Positions 1 to 8,064 of a DNA stretch of 64,000 nucleotides are shown piece by piece. The notes under the pieces are model-generated. The model made no database searches. It was not told the origin of the DNA and saw only the letters and a list, made by a program, of their open reading frames with translations. Both the position numbers and the translations under genes were made by a program. Source of the stretch: Planctomycetota bacterium (GTDB taxonomy: Bacteria > Planctomycetota > OFTM77); NCBI GenBank assembly GCA_029260795.1, contig JAJDCO010000053.1, positions 1 to 64,000 on the forward strand. The letters are read 5' to 3'. Each line of letters starts with the position of its first letter. Positions within the stretch are counted from its first letter, which is position 1.

Positions 1-936
1 AACGTAGAGGCTCGTCCCAGCGGCCTGGGCACCGCCGAAGCCGCCGTTGCCGTAGACAACGCTCGTGAGCGTCTGGATCGTCGCCGACGGGTCGAAGTAG
101 TAGTAGCCGTAGTAGCCGGGGAAGATCTGGACGTCCGCATGTGTGTACAGCCCGCCTCCTGCGTTCCCCGAGATCGTGCTGTTGGTGAGCGTTGTGTGTA
201 CGGACTGCGTGGTCGACTGCCACCAGCCGACTCCGCCGTTGTTGCGGATGACGTCGCTGGTGGAGACCGCCCCGAATTCACCTTCGGTCACGGCGGCTCC
301 GTGTGAAGTATTCCCTTCGATCAAGTTGTCGCGAAGGATCCAGGTACCAGCTACTGACAACGCGCTTCCGTGGTGAAGTAGCCCATAGAGATTGTCCTTG
401 ATGACATTTCGCTCTGCGTAGACGACTTCGAGTGACTTGCCTAGTCCTGTGTAGATGCCCGCACGGGTATGGTTGGTGATGGTGCTGTTCGTCAGTGTCA
501 GCAGGATCCTCTCGCCAACACCCTCGTTGAGCGTGATGCCATGCCTTCCTCCTTTGATGGTTATCGCGTCCACGGTCAGTCGGGAGGGCGTGAACTGAGG
601 TGCCCCTGGCAGCACGAAAACGTCTTTGTTGGCCTCGCCAACGATTAGGGTGCTTTCTGCACCAGTTATTGACACGAGGCTGACACTTGGCTGCGGCTGC
701 AATGGGAACACCTCTCCGTGAGCGGCGTCATAGACGCCACTCGCCACAAACAGGACGTCATCCGGTCCCGGGATCTGGCTCAACGAGAACGTGATGGTCT
801 TCCAAGGGTTGGCCTGCGAGCCGTCCCCGGAGACGTCATTGCCGTTCACGGCGTCGACGTAGAAGTCGTCGGCCCGCGCCGAGAAGGCCGCGAGCATGAC
901 GACCCAAATGGCAAGCAGGGTATGTCTTCGTTGCAT
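1..936 (-). CDS. Secreted DUF1565 / right-handed beta-helix protein (partial, runs off the left edge)
   Basis: Reading the minus strand from ATG 936 gives 312 codons with no stop to base 1, so the C-terminus lies outside the window. The first 22 or so residues form a signal peptide ending in a cleavable FSARA. It is followed by a DUF1565-type opening (FYVDAVNGNDVSGDGSQANP) and then short Asn/Gly/Thr-rich repeats such as NSTITNHTRAGIYTG and NSTISGNAGGGLYTH, typical of parallel beta-helix coils. A near-perfect Shine-Dalgarno (AGGAGGAGA) sits just upstream of the ATG and fixes the start. The FG-GAP-like gene upstream ends 22 bases before it, so the two may be co-transcribed. The protein is probably exported and surface or periplasmic; its ligand is unknown. 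The architecture matches the C-terminal piece at 18078-18887 (see findings). Confidence 0.8.
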   Translation of the reverse strand, partial: MQRRHTLLAIWVVMLAAFSARADDFYVDAVNGNDVSGDGSQANPWKTITFSLSQIPGPDDVLFVASGVYDAAHGEVFPLQPQPSVSLVSITGAESTLIVGEANKDVFVLPGAPQFTPSRLTVDAITIKGGRHGITLNEGVGERILLTLTNSTITNHTRAGIYTGLGKSLEVVYAERNVIKDNLYGLLHHGSALSVAGTWILRDNLIEGNTSHGAAVTEGEFGAVSTSDVIRNNGGVGWWQSTTQSVHTTLTNSTISGNAGGGLYTHADVQIFPGYYGYYYFDPSATIQTLTSVVYGNGGFGGAQAAGTSLYV

Positions 937-958
937 CGGAGTCTCCTCCTGCGCGGGA

Positions 959-1855
959 CTAGTGAGGAATGAGGCTGTAGGGTTGGGAGCGGTAGCCGTA
1001 GAAGTAGGCCGAGCTCCCGATGTACAGCCAGTCTTCGAGCTTGTTGTTCGGGGCGGAGACCTTGCGCTGGACCGCGATGCCGTCGAAGGCACCGAGTGCG
1101 GAGCCGAGCCCCTCGCTCACGTAGCGGAGCGCCAGAGAGAAGGTCGACGGATCGACGTCGTATACGGCGAAGGTCTGCGCACGACCCACGATCACGTCGA
1201 AGTCACCCAGGCACGAGCATTGCCCCAGAGCCGGGCCGACCCAAAGACCCATGCAGCCGGCCTGACCGAGGTCGATCACGGTCGGGGTCGCCGTCTGCAG
1301 ATTGCTGATCGGCGAGTCGAAGATCAGGAGGCGGCTGTTGTTGTCGTCGGGAACCGAGCCGTCCGTATAGGCCATGCCGACCGTGAAGATCTCGTCATAG
1401 CCGTCATTGTCGATGTCGTAGAGCGCCAAGCCGGAATACTTGAAACCGTAGTCGCCATCCGACTTGGCGGGGTCCGACCAGCTCTTGGTGAGCTCGGCCT
1501 GGGAGCTCGCGATGACGAGGCGGCCGCCGTTCGTCGCGACCACGATCTCCTCGACGGCCGTGCCGGAAGAGCGAGGATCGCCGCTGATGTTGCCGATCTC
1601 GAAGTCGTTCCCCCAGGCGACATTGTCGACGAAGTAGCGGTCGTCGAGCATGAACGTCGTGGGAGAAGCAGGCAGAGTCAGTGGCGCATTCGTGTTGTTG
1701 AGGTAATCCGTCAGAATGGAGAGCTCGCCGATTGCCATATCTCCGCTTCCCAAGAGTTTCGCGGCCCAGTCGGTCGGGCCGGAATCCCACTCACATGACG
1801 AATCCACGTCTGGGCGGACTACGGGGCGAGGCCTGTGCAGCCTGCTCGCAATCAT
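959..1855 (-). CDS. FG-GAP/VCBS-like repeat protein, N-terminus probably missing
   Basis: 298 residues with Asp/Gly-rich repeat units such as FEIGNISGDPRSSGT, LYDIDNDGYDEIFTVG and CLGDFDVIVGRAQTF, the style of FG-GAP/integrin-alpha beta-propeller repeats found in secreted proteins. There is no signal peptide: the first 40 residues are Arg/Pro-rich and do not resemble an export signal, and I see no good Shine-Dalgarno. I infer that this is the C-terminal part of a longer secreted protein whose 5' end has been lost or altered, although an undetected upstream start cannot be excluded. It ends 22 bases before the beta-helix gene on the same strand. Confidence 0.6.
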   Translation of the reverse strand: MIASRLHRPRPVVRPDVDSSCEWDSGPTDWAAKLLGSGDMAIGELSILTDYLNNTNAPLTLPASPTTFMLDDRYFVDNVAWGNDFEIGNISGDPRSSGTAVEEIVVATNGGRLVIASSQAELTKSWSDPAKSDGDYGFKYSGLALYDIDNDGYDEIFTVGMAYTDGSVPDDNNSRLLIFDSPISNLQTATPTVIDLGQAGCMGLWVGPALGQCSCLGDFDVIVGRAQTFAVYDVDPSTFSLALRYVSEGLGSALGAFDGIAVQRKVSAPNNKLEDWLYIGSSAYFYGYRSQPYSLIPH

Positions 1856-1983
1856 ACCCGGCTGCCTGTGCCCTTTCTCGATTTGTCGGCTTGTTCGTCA
1901 GCGGCTCCCGCAATCAGTGGAACAGAGGAATGCGGCTCGCGCAATGGGCCATTGACCCCATTGCCGTTTCGCCCACAAAGAAA

Positions 1984-2021
1984 CCGGGCACGGATCGATG
2001 AGCCCTTCGATCCGTGCCCGG
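1984..2021 (-). terminator. Rho-independent terminator after the TPR gene
   Basis: A perfect 15-bp inverted repeat (arms 1984-1998 and 2007-2021, 8-base loop). On the minus strand the stem is followed directly by TTTCTTTGTG. It lies about 70 bases beyond the stop of the minus-strand TPR gene, so it should end that transcript. Confidence 0.85.
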
Positions 2022-2088
2022 TCTACGAAAGAGACGTCTTGAGGTGAGGCCGAGTGGTGGGGGAGAGCCTCCCGGCCTCTGTGATCGG

Positions 2089-3315
2089 TCAGCCTTCGCT
2101 GGTCAGCTTTGCCCAGGCGGTGTGGCTTGCGAGCGGGGCCAGGTCGGCGTCGGTGCGCAATACTTCACCCGAGACGCCGACTCTTCTTGCGGCGGCCAGG
2201 TATGCGATGGCTTCTTCCATCTTGCCGAGCCGGACGAGGCAGCGAGCGGTCCAGTGAAGGCCCGTGTCGAAGGCCGCTCCCGTCTTCAACTGTCGCTGGA
2301 AGGCGGCCAGCGCTTTCTCGGTGCGACCTTGCTGGTAGTGGACCAGGCCCATCCCGAGCCAGGACATGCCGTCGCTGGCGTCGATCTTCGTGAGCTCGGC
2401 ATAGACCTCGCCCGCGCGGTCGAAATCGCGCTCGGCCAGAGCCGCGCGGCCGACGGGCACGAGCTCGGTCTTGCGGAGACGTTGGAGCGTCGCCTCGAGC
2501 GCCGGGACGTTCTCGCTGGTCTTCCACCGTGCCGGCTCGGCTCGGAGCTTGGCCAGGGCGGCGTCGAAGTCTTCGGACTGCGCGCGCGAGTAGATCAGGC
2601 CACGCCAGGCGATGTTCGGCTGCACGCTCGTCGCGGCTTGGCGGGCGAACGCTTCGGCAGCTTCTTCGTAGCGACCCAGACCGAGTCGAGCTTGGCCGAG
2701 CGAGAGCAGCGCATTGCCGTCGTGGGATGCGATCGCTACCAGCTTCTCGGCGATCTCGGCGGCTCCCGCCCAGTCCTGGGCCGGGATCTTGGGCGTCAGC
2801 TCGTTGCGAAGTCGGGCCGCGGTGGCCACGCCCTCGATGAAGCGCTGCATGCGCTGGTCGTTGCGCAGAGAATCGAGGTCGGTATCCGTGCGCGCCAAGT
2901 TCACGTCGCCGAAGCCGTGCGTGAGAGCCTTCTCGAGCCAGTCGAATGCGGCGTCCGTCTCTCCCAGGCGAGCGAGGCTGCAGGCGCTGTTGTAGGTTGC
3001 GATACCGGGCCGCCAGCCGAGGGCGAGCTGGCGCTGGAAGCCCTTCAGCGCCTTCTCTTCCTGAGCGTTCACGATCAGCGCGAATCCGAGCTGGTGGTAG
3101 GCGCTCCCGTTCTGGTCGTCGAGCGCGACGAACTGGGAGAGGTGGTCGATGGTCGCGGCGAAGTCCTGGCGGTTGAAGGCCTGAGTGCCGCGGGCGAGGT
3201 GCTCTTGAGCCTCGACCTTTGCCTCGAGATCGGGAGGCAGGGCCGTGGACTCTTGAGCGACCGTGAGCGATGACAGCGCGATCGAGGCGAGAGTAATGAG
3301 GACGAGACGGGTCAT
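2089..3315 (-). CDS. Secreted tetratricopeptide-repeat protein
   Basis: 408 residues. A signal peptide (MTRLVLITLASIALSSLTVA) is followed by TPR-like helical pairs from about residue 40 to the end, for example the unit around AYHQLGFALIVNAQEEKALK and another around GMSWLGMGLVHYQQGRTEKA. It should be a periplasmic scaffold or binding protein. Its repeats resemble the C-terminal half of the M56 protease upstream (both contain a YNxACSLxxLGxxDxAFxxLEKAL-type unit), suggesting shared ancestry. A palindrome 22 bases upstream of its start nearly matches the palindrome at the original blaI promoter, so I infer BlaI control. A GGAGG Shine-Dalgarno supports the start. A strong terminator follows. Confidence 0.85.
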   Translation of the reverse strand: MTRLVLITLASIALSSLTVAQESTALPPDLEAKVEAQEHLARGTQAFNRQDFAATIDHLSQFVALDDQNGSAYHQLGFALIVNAQEEKALKGFQRQLALGWRPGIATYNSACSLARLGETDAAFDWLEKALTHGFGDVNLARTDTDLDSLRNDQRMQRFIEGVATAARLRNELTPKIPAQDWAGAAEIAEKLVAIASHDGNALLSLGQARLGLGRYEEAAEAFARQAATSVQPNIAWRGLIYSRAQSEDFDAALAKLRAEPARWKTSENVPALEATLQRLRKTELVPVGRAALAERDFDRAGEVYAELTKIDASDGMSWLGMGLVHYQQGRTEKALAAFQRQLKTGAAFDTGLHWTARCLVRLGKMEEAIAYLAAARRVGVSGEVLRTDADLAPLASHTAWAKLTSEG

Positions 3316-3336
3316 GAGAGGGCCTCCGACATGAGT

Positions 3337-3351
3337 CTTACAGTGCGTAGG
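3337..3351 (-). promoter_or_regulatory. Candidate BlaI-type operator upstream of the TPR gene
   Basis: Plus strand CTTACAGTGCGTAGG; imperfect dyad. It differs at 2 of 15 positions from the reverse complement of the palindrome at 7857-7871 (CCTACAGTTCGTAGG). It lies 22 bases upstream of the TPR start codon, where a repressor would block transcription. BlaI/MecI family operators are known to contain TACA/TGTA half-sites; assigning this one to the local regulator is inference. Confidence 0.5.
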
Positions 3352-3522
3352 TTTTTGGGGTGCGAGGCGAGCGCCGAAGCGATCGCGCTTGCACGGCCCC
3401 CGGGGTCGGGCGCAAGCTAGAGGGGAAATGAGCTCCTCCCCCGCGCGGACAACAAACTGCGTGCGGCCTGCCGGAGTCGCATGCTTGGCACGGGCGAGGA
3501 GCTCAATCTTTGTTGAATCGGG

Positions 3523-5979
3523 TTACTGCGACGCCGTGGCCTCGGCGAGCCGCGTCGCTCGAATTCGATAAGAGTCCCACCGGGGATCGGTCCACAGCTT
3601 GGCGAGCAGCGGATCCTCGACGGTCCGGGTGAGAGACGGCGCGCCCAGATCGAGCGCTCGATGGAGCAAGGCGAAGGCGCGGTCGAAGGCACACTCCTGC
3701 ACCGCAATGCGCGCGAGCTGAACCAGAGCGCGCTCGACGGCATACCCGCGCTCGATCTGCTCATGATGAGCGGCGCGAGCGGCTGCGCTGTCTCCGGCGT
3801 GGAGGGCGGCCACGCCCAACTGCTCCCAAGCGGGAGCGCTCTCGGGGTTGACCTTCACCAGCCTCCCGAGCTGGACGCGAGCGGCTTCCCAGTCTCGGCG
3901 CTGCAGTGCGGCTTGGGCCGTCGACCAGAGCGAGAGAGCGCTGGGCGCATTTCGACGGGCCGCTTTCAATCGATCGTCCGAGGCGAGGTCTTTCCACGCG
4001 ACATCGACGTCGTCCGACGCGATCGAGTCGAGGTCGAGGCCGAGCCAGCGAGACCGAATCAGCTCTCGCCAAGCCACGGTGCTGTTCGTTTGCTGATGGC
4101 GGGCGCAGGCGAGTCCGTAGCGAGCGATCTCGTCGAAGGTCGGCGAGAGATCGAGGCAGCGTTGAAACCGCTCGCGAGCCGGCTCGAAGGCGCCCACGCG
4201 CAGCAGCCAAAAGCCGTACTGGCGGTATCGATTCGCGGCCTCGGGCATGTCGGCTTCGGCGAGCGCAAGCGCGGCGAGAGCGGCTTCGACATCGGAGGAC
4301 GACGGCGTCGCACTCGTCAGGAGCCGCTGGACCGTGGCGTGGTGCTCTTGCGTGCGGCGCGCCTTGTCGAGCAACACCTGAAAGCGCGGATCGACTCGAA
4401 GCGCGTCGAGGTCGGTGTCCTGCGCCATCAGAGTCGGATCGAGGAAGCCGGCGGCCAGAGCGCGCTCGAGATGGGGAAAGGCGTCGTCGACGCGTCCGAG
4501 CAGGCTCAGCGAGCAGGCGATGTTGTACTGGGCGGTGGCGGGTCGGTATCCGGCCTCGATCTGGCGAGTGAAGGCGGTCAGTGCCTGCTCTCGCTCACCG
4601 AGGACGATGCTGCCGTATCCGAGGAGATGAAGAAACCGACCGGCGTCACCGGAGCCGGCGTCGCTCGCGGCCGCGATCAGGGGAACCGCGGCGCCCCAGT
4701 CTTGTCGCGCGAGATGGTAGTCGATCAGGCGGCGCTGTGCGGCTCGTCGAACGGCGGTCTCGACGACCGTGGCCAGGCCGATCGGTGCGGACTCCGCCGG
4801 GACCACGCCGCGGACCGAGCGCATCGGTGCGATGACCAGCAAGGCCGCCAAGGCGGCGAGCCCGACCACGGGCGAGACGACGCGCGCCGCGGTCTCTCCG
4901 CGTAGGATCACTTCGAGGCGCGAGCGGAAGCTGCGGGCCGAGGAGTCCAGCGCACCGAGGGCCGGCGTCATCCGACCGCTGCGCGGCAGCTCCGCGGCGG
5001 CATCGATCAGCGAGACGGCGTAGTCGCGGCGTCCTTCGGGGAAGGCCCACACGACCCACGCGTCCGCGGCCATCTCGGAGTAGTGACGCAGGCGAGCGCG
5101 GATCACCCAGACCAGCGGGTGCCACCACAGCAGCGTCGTCGTCACCAGCTCGAGCCAGGCGACCCAATGATCCCGTCGCTTCAGATGGGCGAGCTCGTGC
5201 GCCACGATGCCCGCGTCGACCGGAACCGCGAGCGCGCCGTCCCGAGTGGCCGGCCACACGAGCTGCGCCGGGCCGCCGGACCAGACGAAGGGCGCTCCCA
5301 GACCCGTCGCCAGACGAACCCGCGGAGCTTCGATGCCGAAGCGCGAGGACGTGAGCCGCACGCGGTCTTGCAGCTCCTTCGGCGCTCGCCTCGCAGCACG
5401 GAGCCGGAAGCGCAGTCGCAGAGTTCCCACCGCAAAGCTCAGCCCGAGCAACGCGGAGCCCACGAGCCAGATCAGGGTCGCGATGTCGTCAGCTCGAGCG
5501 GCCGTCTCGGCCGTGACCAGGCCGGCCGTCGGCTCCCACACCGGAGTCGCCTCGGTCTGCGGGCGAACGACCACCGACGACTCGGACGGCTTCTTCGCCT
5601 CGCTCGCCTCGTCACCGCCGGCACTCCAGCTCGTGGGCGCCGTCGCGTCGTAACCGATCGGGATCGGAGGCTCCTGTGATTCACTCGACTCGCCCATGGA
5701 CTCTCCATACGTCGCCATCTCGATCGCGTCCGCCACGGGCGCGGGAGAGGGAGTGGAGATCAGGCGATCGCCGAGGACCGACAACCAAGTCCTCGACCCG
5801 GCGGCGTCACCACCCGAAGTCGGGAGGAGAGGCCACGGCGGCAGGACCAATACGATCAAGGCCAGCAACCAGAGGATATGAAGACTGGCCGGACGCTGAC
5901 GCCCCAGCCGGTGCAGGGCGAGGCCGATCAGGACGATCGCGAGCGAGACGAGCGAGTTGGCGAAGATCCAATGCCACAT
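3523..5979 (-). CDS. BlaR1-like M56 membrane metalloprotease with C-terminal TPR domain
   Basis: 818 residues. Two N-terminal membrane helices (about 10-25 and 33-52), an acidic Pro/Ser-rich linker (60-165), further helices at about 168-188 and 278-296, and the M56 zinc site HELAHLKRRDH at 261-271 with a downstream Glu in SEMAADAW near 302. Another helix lies near 365-385. The remaining 420 or so residues are TPR-like repeats rather than the penicillin-binding sensor of staphylococcal BlaR1. In the family, the protease responds to an external signal and inactivates the BlaI repressor. The blaI gene is immediately upstream (16-base gap), the usual pair. The sensed signal is unknown; the TPR domain suggests a protein or peptide partner. 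An SD-like stretch overlaps the end of blaI. Confidence 0.9.
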   Translation of the reverse strand: MWHWIFANSLVSLAIVLIGLALHRLGRQRPASLHILWLLALIVLVLPPWPLLPTSGGDAAGSRTWLSVLGDRLISTPSPAPVADAIEMATYGESMGESSESQEPPIPIGYDATAPTSWSAGGDEASEAKKPSESSVVVRPQTEATPVWEPTAGLVTAETAARADDIATLIWLVGSALLGLSFAVGTLRLRFRLRAARRAPKELQDRVRLTSSRFGIEAPRVRLATGLGAPFVWSGGPAQLVWPATRDGALAVPVDAGIVAHELAHLKRRDHWVAWLELVTTTLLWWHPLVWVIRARLRHYSEMAADAWVVWAFPEGRRDYAVSLIDAAAELPRSGRMTPALGALDSSARSFRSRLEVILRGETAARVVSPVVGLAALAALLVIAPMRSVRGVVPAESAPIGLATVVETAVRRAAQRRLIDYHLARQDWGAAVPLIAAASDAGSGDAGRFLHLLGYGSIVLGEREQALTAFTRQIEAGYRPATAQYNIACSLSLLGRVDDAFPHLERALAAGFLDPTLMAQDTDLDALRVDPRFQVLLDKARRTQEHHATVQRLLTSATPSSSDVEAALAALALAEADMPEAANRYRQYGFWLLRVGAFEPARERFQRCLDLSPTFDEIARYGLACARHQQTNSTVAWRELIRSRWLGLDLDSIASDDVDVAWKDLASDDRLKAARRNAPSALSLWSTAQAALQRRDWEAARVQLGRLVKVNPESAPAWEQLGVAALHAGDSAAARAAHHEQIERGYAVERALVQLARIAVQECAFDRAFALLHRALDLGAPSLTRTVEDPLLAKLWTDPRWDSYRIRATRLAEATASQ

Positions 5980-5995
5980 GTTCCGACCTCCTCGC

Positions 5996-6454
5996 TCAGC
6001 GCTTCGAACGTTTTGAGCGTTTGCCGCGGCCCGCTTCGGGCTTGCCGTCGGAGTCCGAGGCCGGCTCGTCCGAGGCGAGCTCGTCCAGCAGCGCTCGGAA
6101 CTGCTCGATCTCTTGCGGTGAGAAGCGACGATTGCGGACCAGCGTCAGCATCAACGGGCGCGCGGCACCCTCACAAATGCGATCCGCCAGGCTGTCGAGC
6201 TGCTCGCTCAGGACGTCGTCGCGGGACAACAGGGGCGAGAAGCGGAAGGCACGACCTTCTTTCTCACTCGAGACGTATCCCTTCTCTTCCAAGCGCCTCA
6301 GCAGCGTCTGCACGGTGTTGTAGGCCCAATCGGTTCCCTGGGACTGCACCTGCTCGTGAAGGTCTCGAACCGTGGCCGAGCCCGATTGCCAGAGCAGCTT
6401 CAGCAGCTCGAGCTCGGCGTCGCTGATGGGACGGAGGGGAGGGGTCAAGGGCAT
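5996..6454 (-). CDS. BlaI/MecI/CopY-family transcriptional repressor, 5' end rebuilt by an IS insertion
   Basis: As read now, ATG at 6454 gives 152 residues: a winged-helix DNA-binding domain (LRPISDAELELLKLLWQSGS, then the recognition region WAYNTVQTLLRRLEEKGYVS at about 43-62), a dimerisation helix region, and a Lys/Arg-rich tail GKRSKRSKR. The ATG and the codon after it are created by the end of the IS4 element. The original start was probably the TTG two codons further in (MTPPLRPISD), because the pre-insertion sequence, now at 7801-7820, carries GGAG at proper distance. The insertion therefore removed the native ribosome site and promoter. Expression now depends on read-through or promoters from the IS. 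Partner: the M56 protease directly downstream. Confidence 0.85.
   Translation of the reverse strand: MPLTPPLRPISDAELELLKLLWQSGSATVRDLHEQVQSQGTDWAYNTVQTLLRRLEEKGYVSSEKEGRAFRFSPLLSRDDVLSEQLDSLADRICEGAARPLMLTLVRNRRFSPQEIEQFRALLDELASDEPASDSDGKPEAGRGKRSKRSKR
6441..6451. repeat. Left copy of the 11-bp target-site duplication
   Basis: ggggtcaaggg, identical to 7790-7800. It immediately flanks the left terminal inverted repeat of the IS4 element. The 11-bp length is typical of IS4-family insertion. Confidence 0.9.
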
Positions 6455-6469
6455 AAGCACTAACCTAAA
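6452..6469. repeat. IS4 left terminal inverted repeat
   Basis: cataagcactaacctaaa; exact inverted match to 7772-7789. Its outer bases supply the ATG now available to blaI. Confidence 0.93.
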
Positions 6470-6628
6470 ACAGTCGCTACCTGTTCCGCCCACATGCGAC
6501 GTCGCCGTTTGGGGTTGGCGAGTAGCGGGCCGATCGCGGGGGCCATCTGCAGAAACCTCGATGGCGTCAGCGCAAGTCCGACAACGGGCATGACCGCGTC
6601 TCTTGCTTCGATGAACTCCCTCCAATGG

Positions 6629-7768
6629 CTACGCCGTAGAGAGGTCGTATCCCCAGGGGGAAAAAAGGCGGGCCTTGTCGACCAGCGCCTCGATGAGCAA
6701 GACCGTCAGCAGTTTGCCTTGGATCCACGCGCGAGCGGATTCGTCGCTGCGTTTGGGAAGGTGCCCCAAGGCGAGCAGGGATTTGAGGCGTTTGAAGCAA
6801 AGCTCGATCTGCCAACGGGCGCGATAGAGCTCAAGGACGACGCCAAGACTGATGTCGGTATCGAGTGTCGTCAGAACGAAGATGTACTCGGCGAGTTCCA
6901 GCGTTTCCGCTCTCGGTTGGTGCTCCTTCTTTTTCGCGGACCGCTGCAGGATCTTCTTCTTGGCAGCCTCAGCCGCGACGATGCTCTTGCGGACAGCGCA
7001 GAGGCGCCCTTTGTAGAGCTTTTTCTTTGCCTCGAACGCAACCCGCCACTCCTTGGGTCGACAGTCGACCAGCGTGCGAAGATGCCGGAGCATGTCAAAA
7101 GGAGCGTCTCCCTTGGGCCTGAGGAGAGGGAAGCTCGTGCTGTTAAGCCGCACGATCACGTCGCCGTCGGCATCCAGCACGTCCGCCACTCCCTCGCGAT
7201 GGCAGTAGCCGCGGTCTCCGAGGACAATGTCGCCCTTCTTCACGGGAAAGCGCTTGTAGGTCTCACCTCCCTTGACGTTGGTGAGCTCGTAGAAATCGCA
7301 CCTGAGATCGGGCAGCCCAATGGAATAGTGCACCCTCCAGCTCGTCCCGGTGGCGCCGGGCTCTTCGACCGTCGTGGCATCGACCGCCCGTAAGCGGCGG
7401 CCGGAGATGAGAGGCCAGTTGGCGCTCAGGAAGCGACTGGATTCGAACATCCTCCGCGAGAGCTCGCGAAGCCATCCCTCCGAACTCCGCAGGCGCTTGA
7501 GCAACGCAACATCCGTGAGCGAGGCCAGTCCCTGCACTCGGGCTCGAGCAACGGCCTGTTTCAGAGAGAGACCCGTCGCCACATGCAGCAAGAGAAGCCG
7601 CAACAGAACTTCGGGGCTCGTCACCTCACCGCGCGCTCGGCGCATTGCGCCTGTTTCTCGAGCCAGCTCCTCCCATTCATTCGGCAGGAGCGAAGCCAGC
7701 ACGCACCACTCTTCGTCCATCGGCTTGGTCATGCCGGAGAGGATACCCGGTGGCAAGCAAAGGGGCAA
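6629..7768 (-). CDS. IS4-family transposase
   Basis: Up to 379 residues; a DDE transposase. Visible catalytic Asp residues are D130 (RAVDATTVEEPG) and D185 (IVLGDRGYCHREG). The Glu is E322 in the IS4 signature Y-(2)-R-(3)-E-(6)-K, here YRARWQIELCFKRLK at 315-329. An insertion domain with many Lys residues lies at about 245-285. The longest frame begins with TTG 7768, but ATG 7732 (MTKPMDEEW) is the more likely start. No frameshift or stop is seen, and the element has intact ends and a target duplication, so the enzyme is probably functional. Confidence 0.93.
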   Translation of the reverse strand: MPLCLPPGILSGMTKPMDEEWCVLASLLPNEWEELARETGAMRRARGEVTSPEVLLRLLLLHVATGLSLKQAVARARVQGLASLTDVALLKRLRSSEGWLRELSRRMFESSRFLSANWPLISGRRLRAVDATTVEEPGATGTSWRVHYSIGLPDLRCDFYELTNVKGGETYKRFPVKKGDIVLGDRGYCHREGVADVLDADGDVIVRLNSTSFPLLRPKGDAPFDMLRHLRTLVDCRPKEWRVAFEAKKKLYKGRLCAVRKSIVAAEAAKKKILQRSAKKKEHQPRAETLELAEYIFVLTTLDTDISLGVVLELYRARWQIELCFKRLKSLLALGHLPKRSDESARAWIQGKLLTVLLIEALVDKARLFSPWGYDLSTA

Positions 7769-7771
7769 GCC

Positions 7772-7789
7772 TTTAGGTTAGTGCTTATG
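7772..7789. repeat. IS4 right terminal inverted repeat
   Basis: tttaggttagtgcttatg, exact inverted copy of 6452-6469. It lies only a few bases upstream of the transposase frame, so the transposase promoter must overlap or lie outside this end. Confidence 0.93.
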
Positions 7790-7800
7790 GGGGTCAAGGG
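7790..7800. repeat. Right copy of the 11-bp target-site duplication
   Basis: ggggtcaaggg, identical to 6441-6451. On the minus strand it contains the presumed original TTG start codon of blaI. Confidence 0.9.
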
Positions 7801-7856
7801 AAGGCTCCAGGAGGCGAAGAGATCGGATTGCACTTCGATGGGCTTCTCGTTCAACT

Positions 7857-7871
7857 CCTACGAACTGTAGG
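7857..7871. promoter_or_regulatory. Candidate BlaI operator of the original blaI promoter
   Basis: CCTACGAACTGTAGG, a perfect 5-bp inverted repeat with a 5-base centre and TAC/GTA half-sites like those of BlaI/MecI operators. It lies about 60 bases upstream of the original TTG start of blaI and is now cut off from blaI by the IS4 element. A near-copy occurs upstream of the TPR gene at 3337-3351. Confidence 0.55.
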
Positions 7872-8064
7872 TGGAAGCTGCAAGAACGAAATCTTACGCT
7901 CTGTCGGAGAACAGAGCCACGCACGAAGACGCGACTGCATCGACGCGGCTTCGTGCAGAGCGGCCCGCTTGCTCATACGACGTGACTCTCAGCGCGACGG
8001 CCGGCCCGAGCCAACGAACATGCGCGCGGCTGTCCTGCCGATCGCCGTCTGAGGCACGGTGGCG

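Larger units (their letters stand above)
6452..7789 (-). mobile_element. Complete IS4-family insertion sequence (1338 bp)
   Basis: The element has 18-bp perfect terminal inverted repeats, cataagcactaacctaaa at 6452-6469 and its reverse complement at 7772-7789. It is flanked by an 11-bp direct repeat (6441-6451 and 7790-7800) and carries one transposase gene on the minus strand. All parts look intact, so it may be active and recent. It sits in the first codons of blaI, in the same orientation as blaI. Removing it and one copy of the duplication restores a continuous blaI start region with its Shine-Dalgarno and an upstream palindrome. Confidence 0.95.

Noticed and set aside
2014..3273. 419-codon open frame on the plus strand
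   Set aside because: Shadow of the TPR gene; typical of high-GC sequence.
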